Numbered from the stretch's first letter, positions 27,101 through 34,535 are shown. The stretch: DNA of 64,000 bases from Xestospongia bergquistia (GCA_963965975.1 OZ014412.1:4528501-4592500); one strand, 5' to 3'. Numbers and translations are program-made. Notes: generated by a model not told the origin, from the letters alone.

Positions 27101-29870
27101 TCTCACTTATCTGTCTAAAGCTCCTGAGGATGAAAGGCAAAGTAAAATGACTCAATGGACAGAAATGGTTGGTTTGAATGGATTTGAATTGAGAAGCTTT
27201 CTGTCATCAGAGAAAGAGCAGTTGCTTTGGAAAGGAGAGGGATTACCCTCGGATGATCTCAGTATCGAGAATGCTCTGATTATTCTCCAAAGTCAGGTTT
27301 GTTCTTTCCTTATTGATCCCTCCCAGCGTGCTACTTTGTGGTTGAAAAATCACCTCAAAGACTCTCGTCTTGAAGTTATAAACCAACAAGATAGTAACTT
27401 TACAACAAGTCTTGAGTTAGCTGTACGGTTTGGTAAGACACTCATCATACAAGAAGTGGATGGTGTGGAACCAATTCTTTTTCCTCTCCTTCGAAAAGAC
27501 CTCGTCAGCCAAGGTCCTCGATATGTTGTCCAGATTGGTGACAAAGTGATTGATTATAATGAGAACTTTGCCTTATACCTCACAACTCGAAATCCTTGCC
27601 CAGAAATTCCTCCCTATGCTGCATCTGTTATATCTGAGATTAATTTCACAACAACTAGGGCTGGGCTAACATCACAACTCTTGGCAGCCACAATTCAGCA
27701 TGAAAAACCTGAACTAGAAGAGAGAAAGTCAGCCCTTTTGAAGTCAGAAGAAGACCTCAAAGTCCAACTAGCAGGTTTAGAAGAGTCTCTCTTACAAGAA
27801 TTAGCATCTGCTGAAGGTAATATTTTAGAGAACAAATCTCTGCTTGATTCTTTAAACGAGACAAAGGCTAAAAGTATGACAATAAGTCAATCTCTCCAGG
27901 AGTCAGTTGAACTGCAATGCTCCCTCAACCAGGAACGTGATGCTTACCTGCCACTTGCTCTGTATGGAAGTAATCTCTTCTTTATCATTAGCAAACTCAA
28001 TAAATTAAATGGGATGTATCAGTTCAGTCTGGCCTCATTCCTGAGACTGTTTCGAAGAGCTTTAGAAAACAAAGAAGGTAGTGGAAATACAGAATTAAGA
28101 ATACAAACATTGGTGTCTACATTCCAATCTCTTGTATATCGGTCCATATGTCGCTCTCTCTTCAAAGCCGACTGCCTAATGTTTGCTCTTCATCTGGTGA
28201 ATGGTGTTCGACCTGAGTTATTTCAGGAAAAAGAATGGGAAGCATTCACAGGACAACTAATTGACAATCTATTTCGACGACAGGAGTCAGTGAAACAGAT
28301 GAAAGATAGCACACCCTCATGGATCAATCCTGAACAATCTGTTCCATTGTCAGCTCTCAAATCTACCTTCCCTTCTCTTTACAACAATCTAGAACTGTCC
28401 AACACAAATCTTTGGGCTCAATTTAGCCGAAGCTCTCAATGTGAAAAAGAGTTTCCTCTCTCTGTTGCTAAAAAGATAACACCCTTTCAGCAACTTTTGG
28501 TTATACAGGCACTGCAACCCGATCGCTTACAAAGTGCAATGGAGCAGTTTGCAAACTTTGCTCTCAGTTTACGAGAGTTGAACCCATCCACATTAAATTT
28601 GAAAAAGCTCTACTCTTCAGAAACTCTTCCTACTGAACCAATACTTCTTGTCATTTCTCCTGGAGCAGATCCATCCCAAGAGCTCCAGGAATTGGCACAT
28701 GAGGTAGTTGGACAAGAGAACTACTATCAGGTAGCTATGGGTCAAGGACAAGCTGACATTGCTCTTCAATTGCTTCGTGACTGTGCCCACAATGGACAGT
28801 GGCTGTGCTTAAAAAATCTCCACCTTGTTATACCATGGTTACCAATCCTGGAGAAAGAATTAAACACACTCGAGCCTCACTCTAACTTTCGACTCTGGCT
28901 CACTACAGAGGCACATCCTCGATTTCCACCCATTCTTCTCCAGAGTAGTCTCAAGATAACATATGAAGCCCCACCAGGTATCAAAAGGAACCTCCAACGT
29001 ACCTATGACTCTTGGTCTCCTGAATATATTGAAGATGATAAGAATGTTTCTCGAGTTCAAGCTCTATTTGTGCTAGCTTGGTTCCATGCTGTTGTACAAG
29101 AGAGACGTGTTTACATTCCTCAGGGATGGTCCAAATTTTATGAGTTCTCATTGGCAGATATGAGAGCAGCTGCTAACCTAATTGATCGATTATCTTCACG
29201 TGGAGGTAACAATGATAGAATGGACAGATGGATGGATGAACAGAGAGAAAGAGAGAAATGGATTGATGGATTATGTCATAATGATGTCATTTTTGTTTAC
29301 AGGGAAAATTGAGTGGAAGTTTATGCATGGTTTAATGGAGAATGCTATCTATGGTGGACGAGTGGACAACACTTTTGATATGAGAGTTCTCACTTCTTAC
29401 TTACATCAGTACTTTAATAATAGTGTTATTACTGGTCAAACTGGTTATACTCATCAGTCAAGCAGGAAACCTGGAACAGGTCTACCTATAGGAAATATAC
29501 CAGTGTCAGCTAAATTACAGGTACACTGATAATCTTTACTACTTCTTACTCTCTCTCTATTTCTCTCTCTCTCTCTCTTTCTCAGGACTTCCTTGGTGTA
29601 ATAGGTAATCTCCCTGAATCAGATAAGCCAGAATATTTTGGTCTTCCAGCTAACATTGACAGATCACGACAGAGAACAGTTAGTAGTCAGGTAAGTATAT
29701 ATAGAAGAGAGAGAGAGATAAATATTATATTATTTATCATTTTAGGTAATATCACAGCTGAGAATAATTCAAAGAGGAGGTAATGGTACTGATAAATTTG
29801 ATAGAGAAGCATGGAATGAACAACTGACACCACTACTTAACTTATGGAAGAAATTAAATCAGGTAGATAC

Positions 29871-29909
<39 letters not shown>

Positions 29910-30989
29910 ATAAGGTATATTATCATTATTATATCACACACTCTAGTAGTGACTGTTTCTTAGTTTGTCTATCAATTTGCCTACTTGAATGTGAGGTCTA
30001 TAATTTTTTTCAATGTAGGGGTCTGATCTTATCAAAAAGAAAGTGTCACCCCCATCAGATAAAGTGGAGTCTCCTGTCGCAGCTTTTATTTCCTTGGAAT
30101 ATTTCAATGCAGTTAGATTAGTACAAGTGAGAATTGTCCATCCATTCATCCATTCTTGAAATTCATTAATCCATTTGTTCACTTCTTGTCCATTCATATC
30201 TAGAATATCCACACTAGTCTTGCATTACTTAATAAAGTACTCAAAGGAGCTGCTCTTTTAATGCCTTCTACGCATAAACTTGCTAACTCATTGCTCATTC
30301 ATGAAGTCCCGCATAGTTGGTCCTCTCAGTGGGAGGGGCCAGAAGATCCATCAACATACCTTCGTACCCTTGTTGGTAAAACATTAGCTTTAAGTACTTG
30401 GGAGGAGAAGAGTTTGAAAGGATTGTTGTTAAAGGAAGGTCCACTGGATCTTTCAGAGGTTTTCAAACCTGCAACATTTTTGAATGCATTAAGACAAGAG
30501 ACAGCTAGGTATATAATAATACTATTGATATCGAGGACAAATCTCTTATGTAATGTTATGTAATAGGTCTCTTAAAACAAGTATGGACTCATTGAAGTTC
30601 TACTGTACATGGAAACAAGCAACACAAACCCTTTGTCTACCAGTACAGGTAATAGGGTGTGGTCTTTGACCAATATCAAAGAAAGTTTTAATATATACTT
30701 TATCATACAGATTGGTGGTCTACAATTAGAAGGCTATAGTTTCGAAGGTGGTCGTCTCAATGAAAGCAAACACAACTCACCCAGTGTCTCTACTCTCCCT
30801 CCCTGTACTATAGGGTGGGTAACAATGGACACACCCTCTCCATACCCAGAGAATGAATGCATCTCTATTCCTGTCTACTCTACTAGTAGTCGTGAGAAAT
30901 TAGTCACTCAGTTATCAATTCCCTGTGGTACTAGTAATGTATCTGTCATTGTACAGTCTGGTGCAGCTGTGTTCTTGAAAAGTTTTTAA
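1623..30989 (+). CDS. DYNC2H1: Cytoplasmic dynein 2 heavy chain, 45 exons
   Basis: This is the motor subunit of retrograde intraflagellar transport. The reconstructed protein follows animal DYNC2H1 from the first exon (INTFLDDGN motif) to the C-terminal VFLKSF. Exons 1-22 (1623-1808, 1931-2740, 2939-3261, 3309-3507, 3623-3994, 4127-4387 and on to 8748-8910) encode the tail and linker start. Exons 23-45 (20620-20858, 20916-21098, 21222-21444 and on to 30711-30989) encode the motor. AAA1 has P-loop GPAGTGKTE in exon 23, AAA2 GPSGSGKS in exon 28, AAA3 GPEGCGKE in exon 31, and AAA4 a degenerate GRSGSGRRT in exon 37. Exon 38 (25584-29205) covers the coiled-coil stalk, microtubule-binding tip and AAA5 into AAA6. 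Introns are mostly 40-300 bp, but intron 22 is 11.7 kb and contains four antisense TRIM genes. Exon ends were read by eye from GT-AG sites and homology. Confidence 0.95.
9211..9405. repeat. Duplicated 3' flank of TRIM-NHL copies 1 and 2
   Basis: The 3' flank of TRIM copy 1 at about 9221-9405 matches that of copy 2 at about 12131-12349 with scattered substitutions and small indels. Shared landmarks include CACATGACAGTCAC and the TATGTAGAT region. This shows that gene and 3' flank were duplicated together. From 8911 to 9210 I see only a short ATGGATGG-type simple repeat near 8920-8980 and AT-rich sequence. Confidence 0.7.
9406..11664 (-). CDS. TRIM-NHL protein, copy 1 (RING-B-box-filamin-NHL)
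   Basis: An intronless gene for a probable E3 ubiquitin ligase of the TRIM2/TRIM3/TRIM71 (LIN-41) type, 752 aa. The RING C3HC4 ligands are C24, C27, C39, H41, C44, C47, C64 and C67. B-box 1 starts at CDNC near residue 109. B-box 2 follows ([12 protein letters not shown]), then a coiled coil (about 210-350), a filamin/Ig domain (about 375-480) and six NHL repeats ending NNRVVIY. The frame is open to an earlier ATG at 11793, but all paralogs begin with an MAEK/MVEK/MEEK-like peptide, so I place the start at 11664. In this family RING gives ligase activity and the NHL propeller often binds RNA or protein. It lies antisense inside DYNC2H1 intron 22. Confidence 0.9.
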   Translation of the reverse strand: MAEKAVPRTSSSTALMKLEEQLTCAICLDIYTNPKTLPCLHSFCQQCLEGLSLNIQENKHYISCPTCRHRIHLPEPVGAAGYLSAFHINNLIDVYDLMTKASGHHEAACDNCTTTNATGYCKECAKFLCQECIDVHKKFVAIADHNIRGLDEVVKSASQLVPEKQETICHTHNKPLEILCRTCKNLICHDCTIRIHRDHDYDLVSDCYLKDCKKLETSLKSVSDKVTAVTDELTALTERENETREQGEVVKEEIHVMVEEMIDVLRQSERQLTRKVDTVTDSKLQVISEQKRSAERSLSQLKDCHKFVKQSLEIGSPQEVVSSTKQMMDRMTHVTEQVNIEEFEVREKADLHFNKDSKIVDTLHHIGDITCLSHLQHCKVKKIDRQHITTIKKTVSFPLSIQFSDSSLLTVPLSSLSCSVIPVGTTTPITTTVTTATHPGVYTIQCNPLTHGRHQVYVKVNDVQVHSTSLVIPFSSFLDNITPVRTIPELNKPWGVAVTNDGHIIVSEWEGNCVTVLDRNSKKIKSFGQKSGGNVKFIQPRGVAITADNFILVADNHKIQEISMDGECIKSVGKQGSKPLEFNVPCGITISPITGLIYIADYNNHRIQVLNPDLTFSHTFGTKGSAKGQVNHPFGIAIDRRGLLYVTDNNNHRVQVFSPEGQVLSQFGTGKLKYPIGIVIDDNLVYITESILQLKDHGNHRVSIFTTDGQLIRAFGGQGKSVGHFNLPSGITFDRDGFCYVCDMYNNRVVIY
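11813..11822 (-). promoter_or_regulatory. CCATATAAGG box upstream of TRIM copy 1
   Basis: CCATATAAGG is a perfect CC(A/T)6GG CArG form and lies 149 bp before the ATG. The same 10-mer occurs upstream of copies 6, 8 and 9, set in TGACCATATAAGGA in those three and AACCATATAAGGA here. It may bind an SRF-like MADS factor, or its minus-strand TTATATGG core may act as a TATA element. Confidence 0.45.
11823..12349. other. Spacer between TRIM copies 1 and 2
   Basis: AT-rich intronic spacer with no recognised gene. Its last 220 bases (about 12131-12349) are the 3' flank of copy 2, duplicated from or to the 3' flank of copy 1. Confidence 0.6.
12350..14602 (-). CDS. TRIM-NHL protein, copy 2
   Basis: Intronless, 750 aa, starting [12 protein letters not shown] ligands C24/C27 through CPTC near 64-67 are all present, with a His-His (CHHSFC) at the third ligand pair. 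Both B-boxes are intact. The stretch after B-box 1 is shortened to a [10 protein letters not shown] form shared only with copy 3. The filamin domain and six NHL repeats (ending NNRLVEY) are complete. The first 230 or so residues are almost identical to copy 3, but the NHL half is clearly more different, so the pair is a mosaic of recent and older divergence. A TATATAA-like sequence lies about 170 bp upstream on the coding strand near 14775. It is nested antisense in the dynein intron. Confidence 0.9.
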   Translation of the reverse strand: MVEKTGCSITSSMALKKLEEQLTCAICLDLYTNPKTLPCHHSFCQQCLEGLPLDPEGGNYFITCPTCRHRTQLPQPTGAADFPVAFHINNLQEVRNLMIKVSGHQQVTCDNCTTTNAKGYCKECAKFLCQKCIDVDHLGDHKMASIDEVVTSASKLLPVKQEIKCSEHNKSLEIFCGTCEELICHDCIVRIHRDHDYDLVSDCYPKCGQKLETSLKYIKEKVDAITDVLTALTDSENEIREQDEVIKEEIYVMVEEMIDVLRQSERQLTREVDTVTGSKLQVLSEQKKSAENKLSQLKDCQEFVELSLQIGSSQEVVSSTKQMMERMSHVTEQVNIEQFDPREKVNLHFKRDSNIVDTLHHIGDIVFFSPTVLQQCKVKKIDRQHVTTIKKTVSFPLSIQFSDSSLLTVPLSSLSCSVVPVGTTTPITATVTTTTHPGVYTVYCSPVTNGCHQVNVQVNNVSFDSTSVVIPFSLYLDNITPIRIIPELNRPWGVAVNDRHIVVSENEGNCVTVLDKDGKKGKSFGLRNGFRNVKFFHPRGVAITPDNFILVADEHKIQKISMEGKSIESVGKQGSGPLEFDCPCGIAISPITGHVYIADRNNHRIQVLNPDLTFSYTFGTKGLAVGQFNYSAHVAIDRRGLLYVTDFLNHRVQIFTPEGQVLFHFYTGQQRYPIGIAVDDNNLVYITESVTLDQEGNHCVSIFTSDGQFVRAFGAYGSSVGQFNLPNGITFDRDGCCYVCDMYNNRLVEY
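14603..15036. other. Spacer between TRIM copies 2 and 3, duplicated
   Basis: The first 270 or so bases (14603-14870) are the 5' flank of copy 2. They match the 5' flank of copy 3 at 17305-17570 almost base for base, apart from small indels. The rest is AT-rich 3' flank of copy 3. No other gene seen. Confidence 0.7.
15037..17304 (-). CDS. TRIM-NHL protein, copy 3
   Basis: Intronless, 755 aa, starting [12 protein letters not shown] ([19 protein letters not shown]), B-box 1 (CDNC, then CNECTKFLC), B-box 2 ([12 protein letters not shown]) and the coiled coil closely follow copy 2. The NHL half differs, for example in the first-repeat loop RDGH, and repeat 5 carries an extended [12 protein letters not shown] segment. 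The C-terminus is NNRLAVY. All zinc ligands of RING and B-boxes are present, so an active ligase is likely. It is the nearest relative of copy 2 and shares its 5' flank, so the two come from a tandem duplication of about 2.7 kb. It lies antisense within DYNC2H1 intron 22. Confidence 0.9.
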   Translation of the reverse strand: MVEKTGCSMASSMALKKLEEQLTCAICLDLYTNPKTLPCLHYFCQQCLEGLPLDPQGDNYFISCPTCRHCTQLPQPTGAADFPVAFHINNLQEVRNLMIKVSGHQQVTCDNCTTTNATGYCNECTKFLCQKCIDVDHVGDHKMASIDEVVTSPSKLLPVKQEIKCSEHNKSLEIFCGTCEELICHDCIVRIHRDHDYDLVSDCYPKCGQKLETSLKYIKEKVDAITDVLTALKDIENEIREQGEVVKEEIHVMVEEMIDVLHQSERQLTREVDTVTGSKLQVLSDQKKSAETRLSQLKDCQEFVEQSLEIGSPQQVVISTKLMTECISHVAEQVNMKDLKSREKANLHFKKSNSIFDSLHHIGDIICVSPTVLQHCEVKKIDHQHITVNKETVSFPLSIQFSDSSLLTVPLSSLSCSVVPVDTATPITATVSTTTHPGVYTIHCSPVTHAHHQVNIQVNDVQVGSTSLVIPFNPYLNNITPVHTISELNRPYGVGVTDDGHIIVSERDGHCVTMLDRDGKKVKSFGLKKLGIKNVKFFYPRGIAITPDNFILVADNHKIQKISMDGKCITSVGKQGSGPLEFAVPRGIAISLITGQIYIADESNHRIQVLNSDLTFSHTFGLKGSAEGQFNSPADVSIDRQGLVYVTDTDNHRIQTFTPEGHYRTQFSIKGQHHGQPVGITIDDNNLIYVTEAILCFEDSGNHGISIFTSDGQFVRSIGRYGSSVGQFNAPFGITFDKEGYLYVCDCYNNRLAVY
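17305..18089. other. AT-rich spacer between TRIM copies 3 and 4
   Basis: The part to about 17570 is the 5' flank shared with copy 2. The rest is very AT-rich, with an AAATTTAAATTT-type inverted repeat near 17950-18002. I see no gene. Confidence 0.6.
18090..20351 (-). CDS. TRIM-NHL protein, copy 4 (divergent)
   Basis: Intronless, 753 aa, starting [12 protein letters not shown] is complete ([25 protein letters not shown]). B-box 1 is CDNC with CKECAKFLC, and B-box 2 is [12 protein letters not shown] with RVHRDHEHD. The coiled coil and filamin domain have many replacements compared with the other copies, except for the invariant filamin core. The NHL repeats end NNRLVVY and include unusual loops such as [10 protein letters not shown] and [10 protein letters not shown]. 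It is one of the two most divergent intact copies with copy 9, and shares with it features such as [10 protein letters not shown]-like and SDIDD/SNIDD segments. Its start lies only 268 bp from the acceptor of dynein exon 23, so its promoter overlaps the host intron end. Confidence 0.9.
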   Translation of the reverse strand: MEEKAVPSTSSSTLKKLEEQLTCAICYQLYTNPKILPCFHSFCQQCLEGLPRDPQGENYISCPTCHHSTLLPQPTGVSDFPGAFHINNLKEIYNLMTKVSEHQEVTCDNCTTTNATGYCKECAKFLCQECINVHKKFVAIADHNIRGLDEVVTSASQLLPMMKCSSHNETLEIFCETCEELICYHCTIRVHRDHEHDLVSGCYPKHCQKLEAILKSVSDKVAAVTDVLTIFTDRENEIKEQGEVIKEEIHTMVEEMIAILQQSERELTNDVDIIIGKKLEVLSDQKKSSEKKLSQLKECQEFVEQSLEICNPQQVITSTKHMMKYMSHVTKQIDSEKHQPKEKADLYFKQDRNIVNIVHYIGDVLCLSPTVLQQCKVSNIDDSRIDINNNNVTFPLSIQFSDSSLLTVPLSSLSCSVVPVDTTTPITAIVTTTIQPGVYTIHCSPVAHTIRVNVQVNDVQVDSTSLVIPFNPYRDNIIPVCIIPELDRPYGVAVTDDGHIIVSENNSNCVTVLDSDGKKVKSFGQKIIGVKFSQPRGVAITPDNFILVTDNHKIQKISIDGAYISSVGRQGSGPLEFDVPRGIAVSLTTDNIYVVDSNNCRIQVLNPDLTFLFMFGTKGTTKGKFDRPGDVTIDKQGVLYITNIGNHRIQLYTSEGQFLYQFGALGSNPGRLICPVGIITDNNDLMYITESTLYPGHVGNNRVSVFTTEGQFVRSFGEPGCEVDQFNSPYGIAFDREGYLYVCDFYNNRLVVY
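21131..21218 (+). repeat. (CT)n microsatellite abutting the exon 25 acceptor
   Basis: About 88 bases of almost pure CT repeat run up to the CATAG acceptor at 21221 of dynein exon 25. They form the polypyrimidine tract. Similar CT tracts end at other acceptors in this gene (before 5650, 8748 and 29586). Confidence 0.85.
22556..22700. repeat. 37-bp tandem minisatellite in a dynein intron
   Basis: About four imperfect units of about 37 bp, built on GACATATRGTASATGATACT, occupy the intron between exons 29 and 30. The units alternate between AGTACATG and GGTAGATG versions, which suggests a higher-order dimer. Confidence 0.8.
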
Positions 30990-31134
30990 TAACAGAAGAC
31001 AACTATAATAACCATACTTTATTAACTTAATTATAACTAGTGACACAAACTTTTAAATGACCTCTAAAAATTATTATTAAATATATCAAAAACAGAGATG
31101 TAAAGCTACAGGTTAAATAAACCATAATACTATC

Positions 31135-33384
31135 TCAGTACACTACTAGTCTATTATTTGAACTATCACAAACATACAAATATCCTTCTTTGTCAAATGT
31201 TAGCCGGCAAAGATGATTAAACTCAAATATATCACTGCTACCACGTCGTCCAATAGAACGTAAAAATTGACCATCAATAGTGAAGATAGAGATACAATGA
31301 TTATGACCTTGCTCTGTAACGTAGATTAGATTGTTATCATCTATAACAATCCCTTCAGGATAATCAAGTTGCCCAACACCAGATCCTTTAGTACCAAATT
31401 GAGACAAATACTGTCCCTCAGAAGTGAATGTCTGGATACGATGATTCCAACAATCAGTCACATACACTAACCCTCGTCTGTCAATTGCAACATCTCTTGG
31501 ATAATTAAACTGTCCCTTAGCTGATCCTTTTGTACCAAATGTGTGAGAGCAAGTTAGATCAGGTTTTAACACTTGTATACGATGGTTTCCACGATCAGCA
31601 ACATAAATCTGTCCAGTTATTGGAGAAATAGTGATACAACAAGGGTCGTCAAATTCCAGTGGTCCACTACCTTGTTTACCAACTGATTTAATACATTTCC
31701 CATCCATAGATATCTTCTGGATCTTGTGCTCATCAGCAACAAGAATAAAGTTGTCTGGAGTAATAGTTATACCAGCAGGACAAAAAATATTCTGACGAAA
31801 TGATTTCATTTTCTTACCATCTCTATCCAGTAATGTGACACAATTACTACCATTCTCACTTACTATAATATGTCCATCGTTAGTTACAGCAACTCCAAAG
31901 GGTATGTTAAATTCAGGTATAATATGTACTGGAGTGATTTTATTGAGGTATGGATTAAAAGGGATCACTAGTGAGGTATTATCAACTTGGATATTGTTGA
32001 CTTGAACATTAATTTGATGGCAACCATTAGTTACAGGACTACAATGTATTGTATACACTCCAGGATGGGTGGTGGTAGTGACTGTAGCTGTGATGGGTGT
32101 AGTTGTACCAACTGGTACTACATTACAACTGAGTGATGATAGAGGAACAGTAAGAAGACTGGAATCAGAAAATTGGATAGATAGTGGAAATGAAATCTTT
32201 GATTTTATAGTCATAATTAGTTGACGATCAATCTTCTTGATTTTACACTTTTGTAGAACACTAGGTGAGAAGAACACAATATCTCCAATATGATGTAATG
32301 TATCAACAATGTTGCTGTCTTTCTTAAAGTGAAGATTAGCTTTTTCTCTAGGATTAAACTCTTCAATGTTAACCTGTTCAGTTACATGACTAATATGCTC
32401 CATCATTTGTTTTGTAGATGACACCACTTCTTGAGGACTGCCTATCTCAAGACTCTGTTCCACAAATTCCTGACAATCTTTTAGTTTATTCAAACTCATA
32501 TCAGCTGCTTTCTTTTGCTCCGATAACACCTGTAGTTTACTACCAGTGACTGTGTCCACCTCTCTAGTCAGTTGTCTCTCAGACTGACGAAGGACATCAA
32601 TCATTTCTTCCACCATGACATGTATTTCCACTTTGACAGCTTCTCCTTGCTCTCTGATTTCATTCTCTCTGCCTGTGAGCGCAGTTAGAATATCAGTAAT
32701 AGCAGTGACCTGTTCACTAACTGACTTCAGATTTGTTTCTAATTTTTGACAATATTTTGGATAGCAGTCAGAGACTAAGTCATAATCATGATCTCTATGA
32801 ATACGCACAATACAGTCATGACAAATGAGCTCTTCACATGTTCTACAAAAGATCTCCAAAGGTTTATTATGAATGGAACATTTTATCCTCAATTTATCAG
32901 GAACCAGTTTAGAAGCAGAGGTTATTACTTCATTAAGACTTGTTATTTTATGATCAACAACAGCGGCAAATTTTTGGTGACTATTAATACATTCTTGACA
33001 GAGAAACTTAGCACATTCTTTACAGTAACCTGTGGCATTAGTTGTAATACAGTTACCACAGGTTACTTGTTGATGTCCTGATACTTTTGTCATTAGATTG
33101 TAGACCTCCTTGAGGTTGTTAATAAGGAAAGCTGTAGGAAAGTCAGCTGCTCCTGTTAATTGAGGTAACTGGGTACGATGGCGACAAGTGGGACAAGAGA
33201 TGAAATAGTTATCTCCTTGAGGATCTAATGGTAGACCCTCCAGATATTGTCGACAGAAAGAATGGAGACATGGTAAAGTCTTAGGGTTGGTATAGAGGTC
33301 AAGACATATAGCACAGGTAAGCTGTTCCTCTAGTTTTTTAAAAGCTATAGAGGAGGAGGTACTAGGTCCTGCCTTCTCAGCCAT
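31135..33384 (-). CDS. TRIM-NHL protein, copy 5, RING zinc ligand lost
   Basis: Intronless, 749 aa, starting MAEKAGPS. Architecture is complete, but the sixth RING ligand is changed: CLHSFCRQYLEGL has Tyr47 where the other copies have Cys. The codon at 33244-33246 reads TAT instead of TGT. This should disable one zinc site and probably E2 binding. B-box 1 is CGNC, B-box 2 is [12 protein letters not shown], and both keep their ligands. NHL repeats end NNRLVVY, and repeats 1 and 2 are closer together than in copies 1-4. It converges with DYNC2H1, with only 145 bp between the two stop codons, so 3' UTRs probably overlap. Closest relatives are copies 6 and 7. Confidence 0.9.
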   Translation of the reverse strand: MAEKAGPSTSSSIAFKKLEEQLTCAICLDLYTNPKTLPCLHSFCRQYLEGLPLDPQGDNYFISCPTCRHRTQLPQLTGAADFPTAFLINNLKEVYNLMTKVSGHQQVTCGNCITTNATGYCKECAKFLCQECINSHQKFAAVVDHKITSLNEVITSASKLVPDKLRIKCSIHNKPLEIFCRTCEELICHDCIVRIHRDHDYDLVSDCYPKYCQKLETNLKSVSEQVTAITDILTALTGRENEIREQGEAVKVEIHVMVEEMIDVLRQSERQLTREVDTVTGSKLQVLSEQKKAADMSLNKLKDCQEFVEQSLEIGSPQEVVSSTKQMMEHISHVTEQVNIEEFNPREKANLHFKKDSNIVDTLHHIGDIVFFSPSVLQKCKIKKIDRQLIMTIKSKISFPLSIQFSDSSLLTVPLSSLSCNVVPVGTTTPITATVTTTTHPGVYTIHCSPVTNGCHQINVQVNNIQVDNTSLVIPFNPYLNKITPVHIIPEFNIPFGVAVTNDGHIIVSENGSNCVTLLDRDGKKMKSFRQNIFCPAGITITPDNFILVADEHKIQKISMDGKCIKSVGKQGSGPLEFDDPCCITISPITGQIYVADRGNHRIQVLKPDLTCSHTFGTKGSAKGQFNYPRDVAIDRRGLVYVTDCWNHRIQTFTSEGQYLSQFGTKGSGVGQLDYPEGIVIDDNNLIYVTEQGHNHCISIFTIDGQFLRSIGRRGSSDIFEFNHLCRLTFDKEGYLYVCDSSNNRLVVY

Positions 33385-33594
33385 AATAGGATGTAGTGGA
33401 ATATAAAGAAATTAAAAGAATTCAAAGGATTGCTTGTTGCAGAGCTGTGTGATTCACAAAGAGTTAAAAATGTTGTTACACCCCCCCCCCCCCCTTATAT
33501 ATATATGCAGGAATGAACGAATTGTTCCAGGCTTGCCTACTAATTAATTCATGATGCACTTTGCCTAATTATTATTCATTGTTTATTATGTAAA
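33385..33594. other. 5' flank of TRIM copy 5 with poly-C run
   Basis: This holds the presumed promoter, a run of about 14 C at 33481-33494 and a TTATATATATATG stretch. It closely matches the 5' flank of copy 7 at 39640-39830, including GAATTGTTCCAGGCTTGCC. No gene seen. Confidence 0.6.
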
Positions 33595-34000
33595 TACCAA
33601 TTTTAAAATGGTGGTACGTTATTTGAAAGTAGTTGTTTGACAGAAATTTCTCTCTCATTGAAATATCAATGAACAATAAGGACTATAAGATACATTAACA
33701 AAAAAAAATGCATTATACAGTAAATTCAAACTACTTGTTACAATGTAACACAAATGATGAACATAATATTGTACAATATAACACAACACTAAATCTTAGA
33801 CACTTAATAATAATTATACAGGATTGAAATAATTAATGCATGCATACTAAAATAATTTTTATTACAAAATACATTCACTAATGATGCTATGATTAACAAT
33901 GTCTTTAAAACAGTAACCACAAATTATCATTACCGTTTTCTAATTCTTGACAATGTTTGGGATAGCAGTCAGAGACAAAGTCATAATCATGATCTCTATG
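33595..34000 (-). pseudogene. Relic of a tenth TRIM-NHL gene
   Basis: Bases of about 33606-33930 match the 3' flank of copy 9 (47262-47575) almost throughout. At about 33945-34000 the sequence jumps to a short piece of B-box 2 to coiled-coil coding sequence (reverse strand, reading around HDYD and SDCYPKHCQ). The NHL, filamin and coiled-coil regions in between are missing. The relic then runs without a gap into dynein sequence at 34001. It is a TRIM gene with a large internal deletion, cut off at a duplication joint. Confidence 0.75.
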
Positions 34001-34535
34001 ATAAGACAAGAAACTGCCAGATATATTATACTACTGAAATCTTGGACAAATCTCTTGTGTAATCATTGTAACAGGTCTCTTAAAACAAGCATGGACTTGT
34101 TGAAGTTTTACTGTACACAGAAACAAGCAACACAAACCTTTTGCCTACTGGTACAGGTACAAGTACATGTATAAGTTATGATTTACCACATCAAGGTAAT
34201 AAGGTGTGGTCTTTGATTCACATCAAATAAAGGTTTAATATATTATTTATCATACAGATTGGTGGTCTACAATTAGAAGGCTATAGTTTTGAATGTAATT
34301 GTCTTAATGAAAGCAAACACAACTCACCCAGTGTCTCTACTCTCCCTCCCTGTACTATAGGGTGGGTAACAATGGACACACCCTCTCCATACCCAGAGAA
34401 TGAATGCATCTCTATTCCTATCTACTCTACTAGTAGTCGTGAGAAATTAGTCACTCAGTTATCAATTCCCTGTGGTACTAGTAATGTATCTGTCATTGTA
34501 CAGTCTGGTGCAGCTGTGTTCTTGAAAAGTTTTTA
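34001..34535 (+). pseudogene. DYNC2H1: Duplicated 3' end of DYNC2H1
   Basis: This is a second copy of the last dynein exons. It has the end of exon 43 (34001-34021, its donor damaged), exon 44 (about 34074-34155) and exon 45 (about 34259-34535), with introns kept. The last-exon copy still reads open to the same VFLKSF end, with a few replacements (ECNCLNES for EGGRLNES). The 3' flank to about 34706 is also duplicated. There is no upstream dynein sequence, so it cannot make a motor. It was probably carried along when the copy 5 TRIM unit was duplicated to give copy 6. Confidence 0.85.
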
